Shown here piece after piece: positions 7,586 through 15,934 of a stretch of 33,205 bases of DNA; the first letter of the stretch is position 1; the number at the start of each line of letters is the position of its first letter. This stretch comes from Candidatus Peregrinibacteria bacterium CG10_big_fil_rev_8_21_14_0_10_36_19 (GTDB lineage Bacteria; Patescibacteriota; Gracilibacteria; UBA1369; LOWO2-01-FULL-3). Position numbers and translations under genes: made by a program. The notes below the pieces were generated by a model. It was not told where the DNA came from, made no database searches, and saw nothing but the letters and a program-made list of their open reading frames with translations. Where the stretch lies: contig PFDP01000005.1 of the NCBI GenBank assembly GCA_002772535.1, positions 349 to 33,553 on the forward strand, written 5' to 3'.

Positions 7586-8086
7586 TTACCTTTTCTCTCT
7601 CAACACCGAGCCATTCTCGTTTGTGTGATAAGTAAAGGATTGTCCCTGTGCTTCGGCGGTTACTTCGTAGCCTGGTGTAATAACGGCAAGGCAAGATTCT
7701 GCAGGACCACCGAGTCCTAGGCAGGAATCTGACCAATCTTTTTCATATGCAGTCATAATGATTACAAGCCCTTCTCGGATCCCAAGATCATTGGCGATTT
7801 TTGTGCGTACTGCGGCAACAGCATCCGGCACTGGTAGATTGTGGATGCTTCCTGCTGGAGCATCATCTGCGGATGTAGCTGTGGTATCTTCTGGGGCATC
7901 TATCTCCTCAACGTATGTCACTCCTTCATGTCTACATTGTCTTGGATAGCTTTCCATTGCCGGATTTCCAGCTGCGATACACTCTTCAAAGTTGTTTACC
8001 ACAATGTCTGAATTTTCCTGCATTATAAGATATCCTCCTCCGAGGATAATTAATATTCCGATGATTGTAAGAAGTGGCTTTTTCAT
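7586..8086 (-). CDS. Small membrane-anchored envelope protein, function unknown
   Basis: The protein has 166 residues. One membrane segment (about 5-23) is followed by an exported part. Residues 32-60 hold a short cysteine module (NNFEECIAAGNPAMESYPRQC), a pattern I associate with small secreted modules in candidate-phylum proteins. An Ala/Asp-rich linker (about 63-82) leads to a C-terminal domain with WSDSCLGLGGPAESC and a GYEVTAEAQGQSFTYHTNENG end. Four cysteines outside the membrane could form two disulphides. I cannot name a function. It lies 50 bp from the DUF4105 gene, same strand, so both may belong to one envelope-related transcript. Confidence 0.6.
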   Translation of the reverse strand: MKKPLLTIIGILIILGGGYLIMQENSDIVVNNFEECIAAGNPAMESYPRQCRHEGVTYVEEIDAPEDTTATSADDAPAGSIHNLPVPDAVAAVRTKIANDLGIREGLVIIMTAYEKDWSDSCLGLGGPAESCLAVITPGYEVTAEAQGQSFTYHTNENGSVLREKR

Positions 8087-8111
8087 GGTTTTGAGGTTGG
8101 TTGGGGGGTGG

Positions 8112-8318
8112 TTATTTTATAATCTTTGAAGCTTTTTCTGCGTCCTCTTTGCTCACTTGTAGTTCAATTTGGCCCATGTTGTCTGAAAAAGCGACATGGG
8201 TATTTACTATTCCTTCGTTTTTAAGAAAAGATTTAATTCCTTTAGATTCTAATTGTCCTTTTAGAATATGGGCTTCTGCACTTGTGAGGTAGGATTTGAT
8301 TGTGACTAGCTTGTTCAT
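8112..8318 (-). CDS. DUF2007-family small protein
   Basis: This 68-residue protein matches the DUF2007 (putative prokaryotic signal-transducing protein) pattern: LVTIKSYLTSAEAHILKGQLESKGI, a variable middle, then IELQVSKEDAEKASKII. Members are small alpha/beta folds related to ferredoxin-like and PII-like domains, with no proven role. On the minus strand a perfect TATAAT (8325-8330) ends exactly 6 nt before the ATG, so the mRNA is likely leaderless. It lies between the envelope protein and the defence island. Confidence 0.7.
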   Translation of the reverse strand: MNKLVTIKSYLTSAEAHILKGQLESKGIKSFLKNEGIVNTHVAFSDNMGQIELQVSKEDAEKASKIIK

Positions 8319-8324
8319 GGTTCT

Positions 8325-8330
8325 ATTATA
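8325..8330 (-). promoter_or_regulatory. -10 box giving a leaderless DUF2007 mRNA
   Basis: Minus-strand TATAAT is followed by 6 nt (AGAACC) and then the ATG at 8318. The usual start point, about 7 nt after the -10 box, would be the A of the ATG. No good -35 box is seen 16-18 bp upstream. Confidence 0.45.
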
Positions 8331-8370
8331 AAGGATTTTTGGTATTTTGGGGAGGAGGGGGTGAAAATGC

Positions 8371-9207
8371 CTATCTTAATACTTCATCCATTGTTTTTCC
8401 TTCACTATTCTTCCAGGTGATCCAGGCGTTAATATTTCTTCCGGCTGCGAATCCGCCGGCATGATTCGGGCTTCTAAATGTCACATTCTCTTTTAAAATA
8501 TATGCTCCATTAATTAAATCTGCAGATTTGCTAAAAATATTATTTCGTTCATCTAGTGAACTTGGAAATGCTTTTGCCCAACTCTGTGCAACTCCAGGAT
8601 CGATTTCAGAACCTGCAAGCATTACAAATTTACCAGCGTCAAAAACTGCTCGTGCTGTTTTGCTTTTTATTTTACATATCCATACGTCCTTTTGACTTAT
8701 TTCTTTTTCATCTAGAACATCAAATATTGGATAGCCTAGGGCTGAACTTAATAGTGATGCATCTTGAAAAAACTCTTCAACACTTGAAATTTTGAATTGA
8801 TGTAAATTATTTTTTGTTGGTACTGTTCGGTTGTGAATTTCACATTTTGACGCCTCTTTTGCTTGTGCAACAGCTATTGCTTCAAGATATCCAACATCGC
8901 TTTTTTCTAAAGAAGAATCTTTTGCTACGAAAACAAGGACAAGATCCCAATAGTCTTTTTCTGTATCTGCTCCATGTGTGGATATTCTTGATAGAAAATT
9001 TTCTGTTTCTCCGATATATGCATGTTCACCATCTTTTGATACCAATATATACAATGCAGGTTTGGTTAATTCCTCAAAATATTTAGCTTCTGCAAGTTTT
9101 TCTCTTGGCAATACATAGCCACGTATAATCCTATTTGATAGTTCGGCTATTTTAATTCCTGTTGGATCGCCAGATGGAAGGTGGATTGTAATTGTTTTTG
9201 GGTTCAT
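8371..9207 (-). CDS. GIY-YIG nuclease domain plus DUF4357 protein
   Basis: The 278-residue protein has an N-terminal GIY-YIG-like nuclease region (about 50-140): ALYILVSKDGEHAYIGETENFLSRISTH, where YIL and YIG are the two signature strands. The C-terminal part (about 195-278) matches DUF4357: AGKFVMLAGSEI, NNIFSKSADLINGAYILKENVTF and NAWITWKNSEGKTMDEVL. This architecture is often found beside restriction-modification and other defence genes, and its role there is not settled. It begins 2 bp after the DUF2779 gene, so it is likely the last gene of the mod-res operon. A TATAAT inside the end of the DUF2779 gene lies exactly 6 nt before the ATG and could also give a separate leaderless transcript. 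Confidence 0.75.
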   Translation of the reverse strand: MNPKTITIHLPSGDPTGIKIAELSNRIIRGYVLPREKLAEAKYFEELTKPALYILVSKDGEHAYIGETENFLSRISTHGADTEKDYWDLVLVFVAKDSSLEKSDVGYLEAIAVAQAKEASKCEIHNRTVPTKNNLHQFKISSVEEFFQDASLLSSALGYPIFDVLDEKEISQKDVWICKIKSKTARAVFDAGKFVMLAGSEIDPGVAQSWAKAFPSSLDERNNIFSKSADLINGAYILKENVTFRSPNHAGGFAAGRNINAWITWKNSEGKTMDEVLR

Positions 9208-9209
9208 AT

Positions 9210-10709
9210 TTATATTATATTTAGTAATTCTTCATAAATTCTGACCATAGCCCAGGTATCTAATTTACAATATTCGAGTAAATCTTTTTTTATTTGTTCT
9301 TTTTCAACTTCATTTAATTCTTCAAAGACCATTTTTTTCCATGAATTCATTGCCATTGATCCATCTCTTATATTTAGCTCTTTGTAACTTAATTTGGGGT
9401 CAAAAATAGGTAATACTTTTTTAATTGAATATTTACCTTCAAAATCTTTATGTGCATATAGATTTTTTTGAAATACTTCCATTAAATCAAATAATCTTTC
9501 ATTAAGTTTTTGCATCTCTTCTGTATATTCGGGAAATACTTCGCCAATATTTTCATTACACTTCTTTTCAAACTTTTTATTCCAAACAATTATGCTGCCT
9601 TCATCTCCAATAGCTTCTTTTAATGATTCAACAAGTGCTTTCATTGGATTTTCGTCTCCTTCTTCGGCTAAAAATTCTAGATGTTCATATTTGCCACCCG
9701 GCTCTCTTTGTATATGTAATGAGTATTGAAAGGGGATTTGCATATATGGCCTACATCCTTCATATATTGGTACTGCTGTTGGGTAGGTTTCATAGTCTAA
9801 ATAGTAAAATGGATATTTTATTTCATCTAAAAATTTCTTGATTTCTTCTGATTTATTAATGGTTATTCCTGTTTGAGTAACATCAACGTGTATTCTTTGC
9901 TTTTTGGATAATTCAAAATCTTCTGGCACATCATAAATGCTTAAATATCCTCCTTCTACCATGCCTTCAAGTCTTCTGGGACTATTACCAATTAGGGTTA
10001 TGTCATGCACTGAATATTCAGGCATATCCGGATACAAATAAGCAAAGGCTGGGCAATGATTTGATCGTGATTTATAAATACAATCGCAAAGTTTAGGTTC
10101 ATTATCTTGATCCATCAATATTCTCATTCCTGTAATATTTTCATTAATTTCAGGTTCTAGCTCATGTACTTTTTCAGTAATGTCTGTTTTTGTGATCAGT
10201 TGCAGTGGGTTTATTTCTCCTTTCTTTACATATTCTTTATTGAGCTCAAGTAAATTTACTTTGCCTACTTTGTAACCTGCTAGATTTAAAACGATATATT
10301 GAAAACCTGCATCATAAATATGTAGTTTTTTGTTTTTACTTTCACCTTCTTTGTCACATGTTGAACCTTTTGCTTCGTTAATAATCCAATATTGATTATT
10401 TTCATCCCATTCCAACATGTCTACCATCACATATAGTCCTTCTGCTTCAAATGTTGCTTGAAAGATAACTCTTTTGCCTTCGTCTATTAGTTTTTTAGTG
10501 TCCGCTACAGCTTGTTCTTGGCCACTTTCGACTAAAACCCCACTAGGGAATAGTTTGCGTCCCCATGCCTCAACTTCTTGCCCGCTTTTAACTAGTTCTA
10601 ACTCAAATTCATTCAGTTCTTTTGTATCAAGAACCTCTGGTTTATTTTTGTGGAACCAGAAGTACTCTGGGCAGGTGAGGAATTTTAGGTAGTCGGATTT
10701 GGTGATCAT
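9210..10709 (-). CDS. DUF2779 protein: Cas4/RecB-like nuclease fused to a DEDDy exonuclease
   Basis: The protein has 499 residues. The N-terminal half has the marks of a Cas4/RecB PD-(D/E)XK nuclease with an iron-sulphur cluster: Cys13 in FLTCPEYFW, Asp97 in VMVDMLEW, Glu112-x-Lys114 in NEAKG, then Cys208, Cys210 and Cys219 in LCDCIYKSRSNHC. The C-terminal half (about 295-495) is an RNase H-fold exonuclease: Asp305-x-Glu307 in YYLDYETYP, Asp408 in LFDLM and YCKLD (Tyr480, Asp484), the DEDDy order. DUF2779 proteins are known but not characterised to my knowledge. It lies 44 bp after res and 2 bp before the GIY-YIG gene, so three nuclease genes share this operon. It may process DNA ends made by the restriction enzyme or act alone. 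Confidence 0.75.
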   Translation of the reverse strand: MITKSDYLKFLTCPEYFWFHKNKPEVLDTKELNEFELELVKSGQEVEAWGRKLFPSGVLVESGQEQAVADTKKLIDEGKRVIFQATFEAEGLYVMVDMLEWDENNQYWIINEAKGSTCDKEGESKNKKLHIYDAGFQYIVLNLAGYKVGKVNLLELNKEYVKKGEINPLQLITKTDITEKVHELEPEINENITGMRILMDQDNEPKLCDCIYKSRSNHCPAFAYLYPDMPEYSVHDITLIGNSPRRLEGMVEGGYLSIYDVPEDFELSKKQRIHVDVTQTGITINKSEEIKKFLDEIKYPFYYLDYETYPTAVPIYEGCRPYMQIPFQYSLHIQREPGGKYEHLEFLAEEGDENPMKALVESLKEAIGDEGSIIVWNKKFEKKCNENIGEVFPEYTEEMQKLNERLFDLMEVFQKNLYAHKDFEGKYSIKKVLPIFDPKLSYKELNIRDGSMAMNSWKKMVFEELNEVEKEQIKKDLLEYCKLDTWAMVRIYEELLNII

Positions 10710-10753
10710 GGGGTTTGAGTTTGTTTAGAGTTAAATGTATTTTTTAAAATTCC

Positions 10754-13624
10754 TTATTTGTATATTTCCTGTATTAAATTAGCGATTCTCTTATTGCTAA
10801 ATTGCGTTTCAAATCTTATTTCTACTGCATCGCCAAAAAACTGCTCAGCATGTCTAATTTTTTGTTCTTCTTCCGTTCTTAAACTTTCTTCATCAGTATT
10901 TTTTGTTTCAACAATGAAATACAATTTTTTCTTTCCATCTTCAAAATTTAAAACATAGGCAAAATCTGGAGAATAACTTTTTCCTCCTGCAACTGGTATT
11001 TTGATAGAATTTTTGGGGATTTTAGAAAAAACAAGAACTTCGGAAATGTTTGTCTTAATATTATTTTTCTCTAATTCGCTGTCATAAAAAAGCTCATCAA
11101 AAAGATAATTGTTTGCTACTTTCTCATCAGAATATAACACACCAATATCAGAAGCACTGATTTCATTTAATACTTCACCTTTAGAACTAGTAAGTTTTGT
11201 GGGATGAAGTGTGTTTGTAACTTTTTGATATCCAATACCAAAGACATCAATAGCATTATACAAAAGATACATATCAAATTTTTGTTTCAAAGTTCTGATT
11301 GTTGAAACATTGAGATAATCATTGATATTTATTTCTGTATCAATAAATGCACTGTGAAGTGTTTTGATATTTATATTAAGGTTTTGAGATAGTTGTTTGA
11401 TAAAATCATCATACTGCATCGTTGATATTTTTGTGATTTCATTTTCTTGTATTGATATTTCTTCAAAAACTACCGCTTGCCCATTTGCTATATCAATTCT
11501 TGTCTGCCTATTTACCAAACCATCTTGAGTGAGTGATGGTGTATATTTTTGCAAAAAATCTACAAAAAGTTTTTGAAATTTTTCTTCATTTTCAATCTTG
11601 TATTCCAAAACTACTTTTTGATTGAGCTTTTCCCAAAGGTCTTTGAGTTCACTATATTTTTCTGTTCTTATTCTGATTTTCTTTTTCTCGTCAGTTGCTT
11701 TTCTTACTTTATTTGATCCAACACCTTCAAAAATAAGAGGATAATTTGATTTTATATACTCAAAACCGCCATCCAAAAATTTGTGAGAAGCTTTGATTAC
11801 TTTGTTTTCTACTAAATCATCAATAAGATCATCTTCATTGTCAATTTTTGGATATTTTTCAAGTATTTGCTTGATCATCTGTTCTGATATTTTTTCTGGA
11901 ATATCTTCAAAAGAAATTGCACCTGACTTTTCATTGATTTCATTGACAAGCTGTTCTACAAAATTACTTTCTGAAAAATCGACAAAATAATTGAGATAAA
12001 ATTGCTCATCTTTGACACGATTGCCGTATTCATTGACTGGTAAACGAAGTCCACGACCGACTTCTTGGAGTTTTGAAATTTCACTACCGCTACTTCTCAA
12101 CTTGCAAATTTGGAAAACATTAGGATTATCCCAACCCTCACGAAGAGTCCATTTAGAAAAGATAAATCTTCTTGGATTATCAAGGGAAAGCATCGCTTGT
12201 TTGTCGTGCAAAATTTCAACTACTTCTTGCTCTATAGCTTCGTCTTTTTCGCTATTGTCTTTGCTAAAATATCCTCCATGGGTTTTGCTAATATCTACTA
12301 GTGCTTTCTCTAAATAGCCTTTGTAAAAAGTATCTGTTTCGGTTTTTAATAATTTTACTACCTCTGCCTTGATGCATTGTTCTACTGTTTTTTTCAAATA
12401 CCCATCGGCATTTCTATACTCTTCAATATTGTCGATAAAAAATAAAGTCAGTGGTTTTATTTTTACTTCTCTTTTTAGGAATTGTTTTTCTAGTTCAAAA
12501 TGCTTGGCGATAGCTTTGGCAATCATTGTTTCTTGTAAGGTTTCCGCATAGCTGTATGGGTTTATTTTGTCGCCCTTTTTTAGTTCTAGGCCATTTGATA
12601 GCACTACCGCACTTTTATTTAGATTTTCAATAATCAGATCATTCATAGCACTATGCACTTTTTCCAAACTTTCTTTTTTAGCGAGTTTTACGGTGTGTTT
12701 TTTCTCGTTTTCCGTGAGTTCAAAAGTTGCTTCTGTTCCGTCAGAATCAATAAATTTCACCATTGTATTTTGACCAGTCGCAAACTTTGTAATATGACCG
12801 ATTACCCCTTTGACAAGGTTTTTATTAAACGAATCAACAGCCGTGAGTGTATAAATCAAATTTTCATATTCTGGAAAAGTCGCACCATAACGAATAATAT
12901 ATTGTGGTTTCATTTTTTGGATATTTTCCCAAGTTTTGTTCCCTTGTGTAAACTTGTGAGGTTCATCAATAATCACAAACGGACAAGTTGCGGAAATTGC
13001 ATCAAATGGTACGGAATATTTATCAAAAAGACTGGCATCAAAACTTTTTTGCATGGTTTCAGAATTGATCATACCAGCATTAATAATCAGTACTTGAATA
13101 TGATTCTTTTCAAATGTTCCAGCATTTACAAAACTATTTACCGCAGGAGGAAGATATGATTTCTTGTTTTTCCCGCCTTTTTGACTTTCTACAATGTGGA
13201 GATTGAGAGTTTTTCCGTATTGTTCTTTGAAATGTTCACGAGAGCTATCAGACTTGAGAAAGTCTATTGTTCCAGCTTTGATAGAAAGTGTCGGCACGAC
13301 AATCACAAACTTAAAAATTCCATACAGTTTATTGATTTCAAAAATTGTTTTAGTGTAGGTATAGGTTTTTCCTGTCCCTGTTTCCATCATAATATCAATG
13401 ATATTGCTATCATGTTTGATTCTTCCATCTATTACTCCGTATTCAGTACGAGTAAGACGGATATTTCTGGCATAATCTGTCCCTGCTTTATCTATCAGAG
13501 GATTGACAAACTGTCTGTCAGCTTCTTTTGGTTTTACAATTTCCAGACTATCAAAAACAGCTACCGTAGCGGATACGGCTTTGCTTTGATGATCGAGGTT
13601 TTTTTCAAAATTAAATCCTGCCAT
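10754..13624 (-). CDS. res: Type III restriction enzyme, Res (helicase-nuclease) subunit
   Basis: The 956-residue subunit pairs with Mod to cut DNA with unmethylated sites in an ATP-dependent way. It has an SF2 helicase core: Walker A METGTGKT (80-87), VVPTLS, Walker B VIIDEPHKF (near 220), RYGATFPE, and the motif VI-like region EVGRGLRLPVNEYGNR. The C-terminal nuclease reads YSPDFAYVLNF...LYFIVETKN, the D-(x)n-ExK of type III enzymes. Length and domain order are complete, with no frameshift. It starts 2 bp after mod. The subunit probably works as Mod2Res1-2 and moves or switches along DNA between sites. Confidence 0.95.
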   Translation of the reverse strand: MAGFNFEKNLDHQSKAVSATVAVFDSLEIVKPKEADRQFVNPLIDKAGTDYARNIRLTRTEYGVIDGRIKHDSNIIDIMMETGTGKTYTYTKTIFEINKLYGIFKFVIVVPTLSIKAGTIDFLKSDSSREHFKEQYGKTLNLHIVESQKGGKNKKSYLPPAVNSFVNAGTFEKNHIQVLIINAGMINSETMQKSFDASLFDKYSVPFDAISATCPFVIIDEPHKFTQGNKTWENIQKMKPQYIIRYGATFPEYENLIYTLTAVDSFNKNLVKGVIGHITKFATGQNTMVKFIDSDGTEATFELTENEKKHTVKLAKKESLEKVHSAMNDLIIENLNKSAVVLSNGLELKKGDKINPYSYAETLQETMIAKAIAKHFELEKQFLKREVKIKPLTLFFIDNIEEYRNADGYLKKTVEQCIKAEVVKLLKTETDTFYKGYLEKALVDISKTHGGYFSKDNSEKDEAIEQEVVEILHDKQAMLSLDNPRRFIFSKWTLREGWDNPNVFQICKLRSSGSEISKLQEVGRGLRLPVNEYGNRVKDEQFYLNYFVDFSESNFVEQLVNEINEKSGAISFEDIPEKISEQMIKQILEKYPKIDNEDDLIDDLVENKVIKASHKFLDGGFEYIKSNYPLIFEGVGSNKVRKATDEKKKIRIRTEKYSELKDLWEKLNQKVVLEYKIENEEKFQKLFVDFLQKYTPSLTQDGLVNRQTRIDIANGQAVVFEEISIQENEITKISTMQYDDFIKQLSQNLNINIKTLHSAFIDTEININDYLNVSTIRTLKQKFDMYLLYNAIDVFGIGYQKVTNTLHPTKLTSSKGEVLNEISASDIGVLYSDEKVANNYLFDELFYDSELEKNNIKTNISEVLVFSKIPKNSIKIPVAGGKSYSPDFAYVLNFEDGKKKLYFIVETKNTDEESLRTEEEQKIRHAEQFFGDAVEIRFETQFSNKRIANLIQEIYK

Positions 13625-13626
13625 AT

Positions 13627-15513
13627 TTAATACCTAGTTATAAAATCAATATCCAGTTTCTTCTTGTTTGCATAGTTTGAGACATTTTCCGCTATTTCTC
13701 TCAAAACTTTACTTCTAAAATGATAGCCAAAAACAATAATACTGATTGGATTGAAAGTTGTGTCTTCATCAATCTTGTTGAGGAGTGCTTTTAAGTTTTT
13801 TGTTTCAAATCCTTTATTCATTAAATACAATCTGCCATTGCCATAGTATCCAGTATAACCCTCCAAATCTACATTTTTTAAACTTTCGGTAAGGGATATA
13901 TTGTCGTACGTTTTCCAAGTGGTAAGAAGTGTTTGCAAATCTTCACTTGATAATTTGCTTTCATCAAAAAGTTTTGTTTGTGCATCAAATTCTTTGGCTT
14001 CAAATTCATAATCTTCCCAAATTGGTTGAGTTTCAAAAATCTTGAATCCACTTTTGTCATCTATTTTCTTTCCTGCTCTCACCAGTCTTTCTTTGGTAAT
14101 TTCAAAAATAGTCGGTTCATCAACTCCAAGTTCATTTTTCACAAAATCGTATGCTGTCTTGTTTTTCTTTGGATCTATCAATTCTGGAAGTTGTACAAGA
14201 ATATATTTTCTATTTCCTTCTTTTCCATTTGCTCTATCTTCTGCATTGAGCTGCATCACTGCATCGCCAGTCGTTCCACTGCCTGCGAAAAAGTCGAGGA
14301 TGAGGTCGTTGGAAGTAGTTGCTAAACTAATGATTTTTTTAATTAATTTAGAAGGTTTAGCGGTATCAAATAAGTTAATATCTTGAAAAAAATCTAAAAT
14401 CTCTTTTTTACCTTCTTTATTTGTTGCTACATTGTCCCAATAATTTGAAATGGTTTGACCAGAGCTTTCATGTAAATAAATAATTTTCTGTGGTATTGCA
14501 TTTCCATCTACTCCAAAGTAAATTAAGCCTTTTTCTAAAAGTTCTTTATACCCATATTCTGGATAAGCCCATAATTTGTCATGAATTTTTCCGGTAGGAG
14601 TTTTGATAGAATAGTTATAGCCTCCACCTGACAACCCTTTAGAAACAGTAATTGGAACAGGTCTCCATTTGCCTTTTGTATATATTTTATTCGGTTCATT
14701 ATAGCTTTTTTTAATGTATTCATCCGACAATAATTCATTATTGATTTCTGCTTTTAGCGTTTTAGAAAAACACAAAACATATTCTCCTTGAATTGCAATT
14801 TTTTTTGAATCGCTTGAGATTTCTTTTTTTCTTTTCCAAAGTATTTGCCCCACAAAATTCTCCTCCCCAAAAATCTCATCCATCAAAATGCGGAGCTGGG
14901 CGACTTCATTGTCATCAATACTCACAAAAATCACGCCATCGTCTTTGAGGAGTTGTTTGGCGATATACAGTCTCGGATACATAAAAGTTAGCCACGCACT
15001 ATGTGAATTGCTTTTGCTGTTTACAAAACTTAAAATCTTTTTGGCTTGTTCTTCGTCTACTCCTGCAAGTTCGGAGAATTGCTCTACGGTAAACTTGCGG
15101 TCATCTTCATAGACAAACCCATCACTTCCTGTGTTGTAAGGTGGATCAATATAAATCATCTTCACTTTTTCGTGATAGGCATTGGAGAGATGTTTTAATA
15201 CTTCCAGATTATCGCCTTTGATCAGCAAGTTTTCAGAATTTTTGTTTTCTTGCTTTTCGTTCCAATCTATATCTTCTTTGATAAGAGTTTTGGCAGGATC
15301 AGTTGCAAGCAGTCTTGCATAGCTTTTTCCTAGCCAGTCCATGCCATAACTTTCTTTGGAGAAATTGATTTCGCTTGTTGTAAGTTCTTTTTTAAACTTT
15401 TCAAAATCAAAATCACCACTTTTATCGAAACAGTGCGGAAAATTCTTTTTTACTATTTCCAAGTCGTTATTTGGAGCAATTATATTTTGAGTAGTGTTTT
15501 GATTATCTGCCAT
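13627..15513 (-). CDS. mod: Type III DNA adenine methyltransferase, Mod subunit
   Basis: The 628-residue subunit methylates adenine N6 and also supplies site recognition for Res. It is a beta-class enzyme: the catalytic DPPYNTGSD (123-131) comes before the SAM motif LDFFAGSGTTGDA (407-418). The region between them (about 225-370) is the target-recognition domain, which I cannot translate into a DNA site. The start ATG is preceded by AAGGA with a 7-nt spacer, the only convincing Shine-Dalgarno sequence in the window, which fits a gene brought in from elsewhere. I saw no long homopolymer or tandem repeat of the kind that makes phase-variable mod genes. A TATACT at about 15549-15554 on the minus strand may be its -10 box. 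Confidence 0.95.
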   Translation of the reverse strand: MADNQNTTQNIIAPNNDLEIVKKNFPHCFDKSGDFDFEKFKKELTTSEINFSKESYGMDWLGKSYARLLATDPAKTLIKEDIDWNEKQENKNSENLLIKGDNLEVLKHLSNAYHEKVKMIYIDPPYNTGSDGFVYEDDRKFTVEQFSELAGVDEEQAKKILSFVNSKSNSHSAWLTFMYPRLYIAKQLLKDDGVIFVSIDDNEVAQLRILMDEIFGEENFVGQILWKRKKEISSDSKKIAIQGEYVLCFSKTLKAEINNELLSDEYIKKSYNEPNKIYTKGKWRPVPITVSKGLSGGGYNYSIKTPTGKIHDKLWAYPEYGYKELLEKGLIYFGVDGNAIPQKIIYLHESSGQTISNYWDNVATNKEGKKEILDFFQDINLFDTAKPSKLIKKIISLATTSNDLILDFFAGSGTTGDAVMQLNAEDRANGKEGNRKYILVQLPELIDPKKNKTAYDFVKNELGVDEPTIFEITKERLVRAGKKIDDKSGFKIFETQPIWEDYEFEAKEFDAQTKLFDESKLSSEDLQTLLTTWKTYDNISLTESLKNVDLEGYTGYYGNGRLYLMNKGFETKNLKALLNKIDEDTTFNPISIIVFGYHFRSKVLREIAENVSNYANKKKLDIDFITRY

Positions 15514-15708
15514 AGATTATTCCTTATAAGTAAAAGTTATTTCTAGTATATAAGTTTTCTTGTTCTTTTTACATCTATAAATCGTTTTCAGAGCGATAGT
15601 GGAGAAAACAACCTTATACCCCCTCTTTAAAATATAAAAAAATCAAATTCCTTATTTCTTAAAGCCCATCAAAAACTTTTTATTAAACAAATTTTTCAAA
15701 AATATGTC

Positions 15709-15820
15709 GCTTAACGTCTAGGTATAAGCGATGTTTGCGGGTGATATAATAGCCGACAGTCTGATATGGGTGAAGTAAAGGAGTGAAGTGACTGAACGGA
15801 ACCTCTTATACCTTGTTAGC
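15709..15820 (-). repeat. attC-like long imperfect hairpin
   Basis: On the minus strand the order is GCTAAC (15820-15815), AAGGTATAAG, a folded centre, CTTATACC (15728-15721), and GTTAAGC (15715-15709). GGTATAAG and CTTATACC are perfect 8-bp arms; a second stem inside is CCG/CGG plus CAGTC/GACTG (15753-15761 with 15790-15799). GTTAAGC fits the attC R' box (GTTRRRY); the outer GCTAAC fits the R'' box less well. At about 112 bp the element has the size and two-stem layout of long integron attC sites. It lies right after the OLD-like ATPase gene in the orientation a cassette attC should have. No integrase is in the window, and only one copy is seen. Confidence 0.5.
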
Positions 15821-15896
15821 TGATGTATTCCTTTTATTTTCCGACGATAGTTGGTTGTTTTAAAAATTTTCAAATTTCTTTTTCCGTTTTGGGTGG

Positions 15897-15929
15897 TGGG
15901 CAGAGGGGGATTAAAGGGGTGAATGCCCA
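15897..15929 (-). terminator. Hairpin after the OLD-like ATPase gene
   Basis: TGGGCA and TGCCCA form a 6-bp stem around a 21-nt loop, starting 6 bp after the stop codon on the minus strand. No run of T follows, so it is a weak terminator candidate or part of the mobile-element end. Confidence 0.25.
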
Positions 15930-15934
15930 AACAC

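Larger units (their letters stand above)
15514..15934. other. 421-bp gap between the OLD-like gene and mod
   Basis: This is the only gap over 300 bp. It holds the attC-like hairpin, the mod leader with its Shine-Dalgarno, and a further inverted repeat TGGGCA/TGCCCA (15897-15902 and 15924-15929) just past the end of the OLD-like gene. A stop-free minus-strand frame over 15718-15966 covers the hairpin and does not look like a protein. Nothing else is recognised. Confidence 0.6.

Noticed and set aside
8300-8370. Duplicate of the tRNA-Arg 3' end as the far attachment site of the island
   Set aside because: No copy of the GGTTCGAATCCTGTCGAGC end was seen near the other island boundary, and no integrase gene is present.
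12653-13159. 168-codon plus-strand open frame inside res, with another of 149 codons at 13181-13630
   Set aside because: Both are antisense to a complete type III Res gene whose motifs run through the region; their translations are rich in Phe, Ile, Ser and Cys and match no family.
14821-14850. Homopolymer-rich stretch in mod as a phase-variation tract
   Set aside because: The T runs are short and interrupted, ordinary for this AT-rich DNA, and the frame is intact.
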